Shown here: positions 7,301 to 9,286 of the stretch, piece after piece | Position numbering within the stretch: the first letter of the stretch is position 1 | Layout of the letters: each line of letters starts with the position of its first letter | Origin: Legionella genomosp. 1 | Lineage (GTDB): Bacteria; Pseudomonadota; Gammaproteobacteria; Legionellales; Legionellaceae | Assembly: GCA_945865355.1 (NCBI GenBank) | Contig: CAMBDN010000085.1 | Coordinates: forward strand, 1-9,286 | Direction of reading: 5' to 3' | DNA length: 9,286 nucleotides | Notes under the pieces: model-generated | What the model was told of the DNA's origin: nothing | Seen by the model: the letters and a program-made list of their open reading frames with translations, nothing else | Database searches by the model: none | Position numbers and translations under genes: made by a program

Positions 7301-9286
7301 GAGTTTAAGTCCGATGCGGAACTACAACGATTATTTTCAAAACCAATAGTGACGGTGGTCACTGGTGAGATAAAACCTATCAGTATTAATGCAAAAACAA
7401 CAGACATGCCTATTGAATCAATAGCAGGAAGATCATTGGTTGAATTCACACTGTATGGTGATCCAAATGCACTAATTGACAAGGAACAAGTGGAGCTTGA
7501 AAAACGTTTACGTGCTTTAGAAGGTGCAGGCGAGTCCGTTCAGGCGCAAGAAGATGGTTATTATTATGAAAATTACGGTCTATTCAATGCGCATACCCTA
7601 GAAAAACTGTTCAGCGTAAACGCAGCCCATGCAGGAATCGGTGGACTAACTAAAGAAAATGTTTCAGCACTCTTTGAAATGATGCAAAAAGAAGGCTGGA
7701 TAAGTCCTGTGAAGGACATGGATAAATTCCAAGTAGCGATGCACCCTAGTGAATTTTATTCTTCTCCAAAAATTGCAAGTTACCTCGCAGAGATTGGCTT
7801 TGCTCCAAGCGAAATAAGGGCTGTTTCTGAAAGATTGGAGACATTTTTATACCAAACGGCTGTTAGTGGTGGAACCTATTCTATAAGAGAGGGGGCTAGG
7901 GTTGAATTAATTCAAAAAGTTACTGAGGCGCAAGAAAGATGCAATATTGAGCATTTACAGGCTAAAGATAAACTTGACTCTATTTTAGCAGACTCAAAGC
8001 CAACAATTACTTATGCTGAGCTCAATGCGGCGTTTCTCTTAAATGATTACAGTAGGATTCTTTCTAGATTTCCTGAGGGAACCGATCTTAAGCAGGTTGA
8101 GATCGCCCTGAATAATGGTATGACTCGGTTTTTGTATTACAAAACGGAGTTGGATCATTTAAATGATGTACAAAATACGTTTAAAAGCGGGCAAGATTCA
8201 AAAGCAGTTTCTATGTTGCATATCAAAAGAAACTACCCACTTGACCGATTACTTGATTCTGAAATTGTGTTGGATACAACGGCAACAGATGCTAAATTAA
8301 TTGAGCAAGAAAGAAAAATGCAAAGGGCATTTCTGTTGTTTGAATCTGAATTTGGTCATCGATGTAATGCGCGTCAAGTCAGCATCTTCCGTGGTCTACT
8401 GCTTGATGATGCGTTTAATCCTGACAAAATTGATTCGGCCCAAGCAAGGATGGGATTTGGTAAAACAACGCTATTACCGTTGGTTGCGCTCTACAAGACT
8501 GGGGGTAAACTGGTTCGTTTTATCGTGCCAAAATCAGCTCTTGAAACAAATACAGCTGATATGTCTTCATCACTATGGAATATTCTTGGTGGTCGTGCTG
8601 TAAAAGATGACTTTCAACGCTACCGTATAGTATCTGACCCTGAGACGGCGATGGGTGAGCAAAGTCCTCGATTAAAATCGCTACAAGATGCGAAGGCAGA
8701 TTTAAAGCAAAGACTCGCTTTATATCAAAGAATAATAGAAAATCGAGAAGTCCTTGTACAAGCTCCAAGCGTTCGCAACTCCATGGAGTGTCAATCCAAA
8801 ATTTTCTTAGATTTGCTGCTTAAACTCAGCAATGAACCTTTGCAACAAAAAGAGCTCATGGAGTGTATTTCCTTACTAAATCAAATTCGTTCAATAGAAA
8901 CGGTTTCAATATTTGATGAGCTAGACGCCACCCAAGACAGTGCAACGACTGATGTAAATTATACTTCTGGTGAAAAGGTTGCTCTTGATTCCGCTGAAAT
9001 TAATCCTCTAGAAGTGGTTACTCAAGCAATAGGCGCAACGGGAGATAAAACCCCCGCAAATTTGGCTAAGGTATTACTCAAGCAGTTCCACATTGATGAT
9101 CCTGATAATCGTATTTTTGAATACATTACTTCTTTGCAAGTTAAACAGCCGGCCTCTGTTTCTGCCGCCAATAGTACAGAAATTTATTTAATGCGAGCTA
9201 TTCTCACTGACCCAGTCATGCTCAGTATATTTACTGTAAAAGAACCTGGAAAAGACGTTGGCGTTTGGTTCAAAAATGCCAGTGAT
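1340..9286 (+). CDS. Giant DUF3638-like P-loop NTPase, 3' partial
   Basis: One frame is open from 1265 to the window end; from ATG 1340 it gives 2649 residues with no stop, so the C-terminus is missing. Residue numbers count from ATG 1340. Residues about 60-150 may form a beta-rich module containing EGHAM. Residues 555-744 are coiled coil, 965-1000 a proline/alanine linker, 1484-1714 beta-rich and 1715-1849 helical/coiled coil. The P-loop domain is at about 2340-2533, with ARMGFGKT at 2369-2376 and IFDELD at 2524-2529. Motif order and spacing match what I recall of DUF3638 (PF12340), whose biochemical role is unknown and whose members often carry DUF3645 further on, beyond this window. No signal peptide or transmembrane helix is evident, so it is probably cytoplasmic or secreted by a dedicated system such as type IV. 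An effector role is inference. The start is uncertain: ATG 1340 lacks a Shine-Dalgarno, TTG 1319 and ATG 1370 are alternatives, and the ORF may once have been joined to the upstream gene. Confidence 0.88.
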   Translation, partial: MAQINLYRENMERSRDLSHIIEPVGNSWGGYQKDEHGNYSKIDEGFDEKQQEFEDQLTLASKRLQLECTKLKDGESLYLDTGLEGHAMQLVIKRIGDEFKLSTYDSSGALENTSLKNSFAGLGLIKLFSLGNEAKRRNAYSFSVPGDRLISSQGRDYLSYLIRTRSMVGWAETNLELKVAHTSRSERSYMGWFARLNALRQTSLKYQHYMDKFGSLASPDAPAKFEDLLQRPQNTQNCFAKKAQSCELYELGSPLYKKVRLANMLEQKMGILNDVCGGARESAGEEETGFVNMRYVKMLQSIEPEYLSPTELHDVSMRLCEIKEAPTPEYYQGYFQALLDTREKLAGVDTDDNKLAIKHIDDKLASHAKAYYLYLKASNKQSEIEAVFSPEVYSEAPVFNWNSGVMPFKTDADGKIDKEALRQISDYATAQAWKAVIQLINHQIKKLSVNARDINSSSERLSHATYRQASKAVTLTDLENANIVTFTKGFSRGDQIKIEINIGGIRREIDKETFFKLVVENKSALTNPNVMGLLDYLRNTSPEIEKRYAKAVFPVQRKAFEQKIEENIDKIDTSIKTAIVRLTAGQSRLDRMLVVCQENNTTINQEIEAELANIGKGKSSVKLKNLQLRQQLLQEEYKQLQSLRISVSTRIQEIRGETEGSPNYKVAQARILLAKLKTDDVELQTINSVSHAFAKTQCEAEEVENTLVGVIHTFEEIEVERGINDRVEQVNQYRQRVINNHLQTNAEYRILDDLSFGRMGTEKDRNRGMNIQSATERADFVKQGRNSFREGSVFQEIQSLNQRLKAGAQAIVDQKVILMSRISDASTLDSLESANDEYKRINQYSQDIGREPIPQEIRNEWVREMFAIWLKHEAPEQLYRIQNKNKADPAVGVRQAFHQFLEQKANIKYAALEEAGYPIDLTQEQLDEMGWKPISEEDMLAARAQQKSRMELISTRFKASMGATLPHPTVGAPILAPIKLEGKDLTAKHAPPTAARGLVTSDVSFLSQSAREAFDGNTLKFLRTNPIPEPTGGSTEQYYRDASSYLHKLKAHRDLENKAERITEFCHSTAAKIFALPFPPPQELVTELANTIIDRYRDDAGLIKDAFVKLENNERIQILSTLIKLNLSLMSVSEVKVNPKFYSTIKQWEKLIIPTDDALSAKIATLSPDGTEPLDMILMKEVDNVLHESPVSLEGLNEGQKGLQIALSSYGKEKGVNDQLRKLADRLAMRNGDALLAHQFMSYYAKPAVLFSTDGINSTQGRELFTRALLDAFQHATPAEKRELVNFIRSIKFDDVGDPCTLKTPHEVFIDEVLIRCSNIDPQFFQESIGAEADQYGGVPTSRFIASLTNPSNLDGVDRLLGFAKEMNLLSLQIEHALKNKSVDPSVLDTLYSKLICAKLAYQLLLDQASKDVLTSLSKNFEYTREMSLVQFNTNKLQDNLVQFSCHLSGSPSASIFNNVLGEYIREQKFDGPGIMATSIASSDIPGFISLGNHKSLDVVHGVIYVGNNKLGVMPAYIQSHIALQELGINSLPFKPQGGGYVYMEGEGVKVSITPLGDGSLIIQRELRTLAGGAEMLQYIPPDKMSSVPMSLKRRLNAEHFFIDSKGAIHAYTSDFKPILKLSHLNGQWSGDLLDHQGSKISINLSSAAVSPMIKDISKVFPHDELIIVDVNTVYIPAISTYVSRDGATGKYLLADSLIEGASKKHLTITAQGSAYTEKELSRSEIKEVDTLRAQISELQGQPISITNSDLISKQARSKIEKKIHDCESRINNITSPEYFIFAPSSAQITSLEEKCRRLRGVMEQAYVSFKDGGKDKAQLASHYEQAKEVYLQEKKLLQRAYAAASHLRIYSGIGGAIQAKDFQSILHVGLIPEKTAFLTKLLGANVPKSPLKSIELEELSHLKTQYKEKPAKAMEDRVALIMLIGTELQHHLLERAATVAGRLGGWDTKAYSKLLIEFAEEVKQFETLSGKLPLENFSELWRSLQSEFKSDAELQRLFSKPIVTVVTGEIKPISINAKTTDMPIESIAGRSLVEFTLYGDPNALIDKEQVELEKRLRALEGAGESVQAQEDGYYYENYGLFNAHTLEKLFSVNAAHAGIGGLTKENVSALFEMMQKEGWISPVKDMDKFQVAMHPSEFYSSPKIASYLAEIGFAPSEIRAVSERLETFLYQTAVSGGTYSIREGARVELIQKVTEAQERCNIEHLQAKDKLDSILADSKPTITYAELNAAFLLNDYSRILSRFPEGTDLKQVEIALNNGMTRFLYYKTELDHLNDVQNTFKSGQDSKAVSMLHIKRNYPLDRLLDSEIVLDTTATDAKLIEQERKMQRAFLLFESEFGHRCNARQVSIFRGLLLDDAFNPDKIDSAQARMGFGKTTLLPLVALYKTGGKLVRFIVPKSALETNTADMSSSLWNILGGRAVKDDFQRYRIVSDPETAMGEQSPRLKSLQDAKADLKQRLALYQRIIENREVLVQAPSVRNSMECQSKIFLDLLLKLSNEPLQQKELMECISLLNQIRSIETVSIFDELDATQDSATTDVNYTSGEKVALDSAEINPLEVVTQAIGATGDKTPANLAKVLLKQFHIDDPDNRIFEYITSLQVKQPASVSAANSTEIYLMRAILTDPVMLSIFTVKEPGKDVGVWFKNASD
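1422..1429 (+). repeat. Eight-G homopolymer tract 2, inside the giant ORF
   Basis: A second uninterrupted run of eight G encodes the end of Trp28 and Gly29-Gly30, counting from ATG 1340. Gain of one G would bring TGA 1441-1443 into frame, and loss of one would bring TAG 1464-1466 into frame. Either change would end the protein within about a dozen codons. As read, the tract leaves the frame open, which is the 'on' length if translation starts upstream of it. Confidence 0.9.
3002..3571 (+). other. Coiled-coil zone of the giant protein (residues 555-744)
   Basis: This 190-residue stretch is dense in Gln, Glu, Lys, Leu and Ile, with hydrophobic residues spaced three or four apart over long runs. 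Examples are the segment beginning VQRKAFEQKIEENIDKI and the one beginning LKNLQLRQQLLQEEYKQL. It has few prolines or aromatic residues. This is the signature of long alpha-helical coiled coil, broken near residues 655-665 (RGETEGSPNYK). It suggests oligomerisation or an extended stalk. The call is by eye, without a coiled-coil predictor. Confidence 0.6.
4232..4339 (+). other. Proline/alanine-rich linker (residues 965-1000)
   Basis: LPHPTVGAPILAPIK followed by HAPPTAARG gives a 36-residue stretch with six prolines and eight alanines. It sits between helical regions. It looks like a flexible interdomain linker, probably separating the N-terminal third of the giant protein from the rest. It is followed at about residue 1075 by a second short proline cluster, LPFPPP. 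Confidence 0.5.
5789..6481 (+). other. Beta-rich central domain (residues 1484-1714)
   Basis: The composition changes sharply here. Short hydrophobic strands alternate with Gly/Asp/Asn turns, as in VVHGVIYVGNNKLGVMP, GGGYVYMEGEGVKVSI, DGSLIIQREL and DELIIVDVNTVYIP. This suggests an all-beta or alpha/beta fold between helical regions. I cannot assign it to a named family. It may be a binding module or a structural domain typical of this giant protein group. Confidence 0.45.
6482..6886 (+). other. Second helical/coiled-coil segment (residues 1715-1849)
   Basis: Charged helical sequence includes RSEIKEVDTLRAQISELQ, a middle part KQARSKIEKKIHDCESRINN, and then SLEEKCRRLRGVMEQAY through LQEKKLLQRAYAAASHLR. 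Spacing of Leu, Ile and Val suits two or three antiparallel helices. It links the beta-rich domain to the region leading to the P-loop. Confidence 0.45.
8357..8938 (+). other. SF2/SecA-like P-loop domain, DUF3638 type (residues 2340-2533)
   Basis: NARQVSIFRGLLLDD precedes motif I, ARMGFGKT, with Lys2375 and Thr2376 as the expected phosphate and magnesium contacts. LVRFIVPKSAL (2391-2401) follows at the distance of a helicase motif Ia strand. VLVQAPSVRNS (2471-2481) comes next, then IFDELD with Asp2526 and Glu2527 as the expected Walker B pair. The A-x-x-G-x-G-K-T form and D-E-x-D box resemble SF2 helicases and especially SecA (TGEGKT, DEVD). The order NMGEGKT-like, VRV(I)VPK-like, VLLVQPE-like and DE-D box is what I recall of DUF3638. 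Helicase or ATPase activity is inferred from motifs only. Confidence 0.72.

Noticed and set aside
8301..8603. 100-codon plus-strand ORF
   Set aside because: It overlaps the P-loop domain in another phase; the real frame carries recognisable ATPase motifs there.
1504..8768. Scattered minus-strand ORFs of 60 to 116 codons
   Set aside because: All are antisense to one uninterrupted coding frame, show Ser/Phe/Cys/Leu-rich shadow composition, and I recognised no domain in them.

Overview
The window reads as a low-GC (by eye near 40%), gene-dense stretch from a gammaproteobacterium. A Legionella- or Coxiella-like intracellular bacterium is my best guess. That rests on base composition, codon use and the kind of giant, coiled-coil-rich protein encoded; no marker gene fixes the taxonomy.

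Layout: (1) 1-116 is a short leader with a weak promoter candidate, an 11-codon mini-ORF and a strong Shine-Dalgarno. (2) 117-1283 encodes a 388-residue, mostly helical protein of unknown function. (3) 1265-1430 is an unusual junction. CDS1 stops at TAG 1281-1283, and the next reading frame (-1 relative to it) is already open from 1265. Two runs of exactly eight G lie here, at 1296-1303 and 1422-1429. (4) From the first ATG at 1340 one frame stays open to the last base, 2649 codons with no stop, and continues past the window edge. I translated this frame completely and found no internal frameshift.

Near its visible end the giant protein carries an SF2/SecA-like motif I (ARMGFGKT) and a Walker B/motif II (IFDELD). 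The arrangement around them matches, from memory, the DUF3638 family: giant P-loop proteins best known from fungi and other eukaryotes and found sporadically in Legionellales and Chlamydiae. The roughly 2300 residues before it include a possible beta-rich N-terminal module, a long coiled-coil zone, a proline-rich linker, a beta-rich domain and a second coiled coil. No enzyme or target can be named.

The two genes lie on one strand with 56 bases between the CDS1 stop and the first in-frame ATG, and no terminator is visible, so they probably form one transcript. CDS1 has a strong ribosome binding site and the giant ORF has none. It may therefore be translated by coupling, start at a non-ATG codon, or be the severed downstream part of one longer gene. 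The G tracts make the junction a candidate for phase variation or for a sequencing-length error. No tRNA, rRNA, CRISPR, insertion sequence or long repeat was seen.
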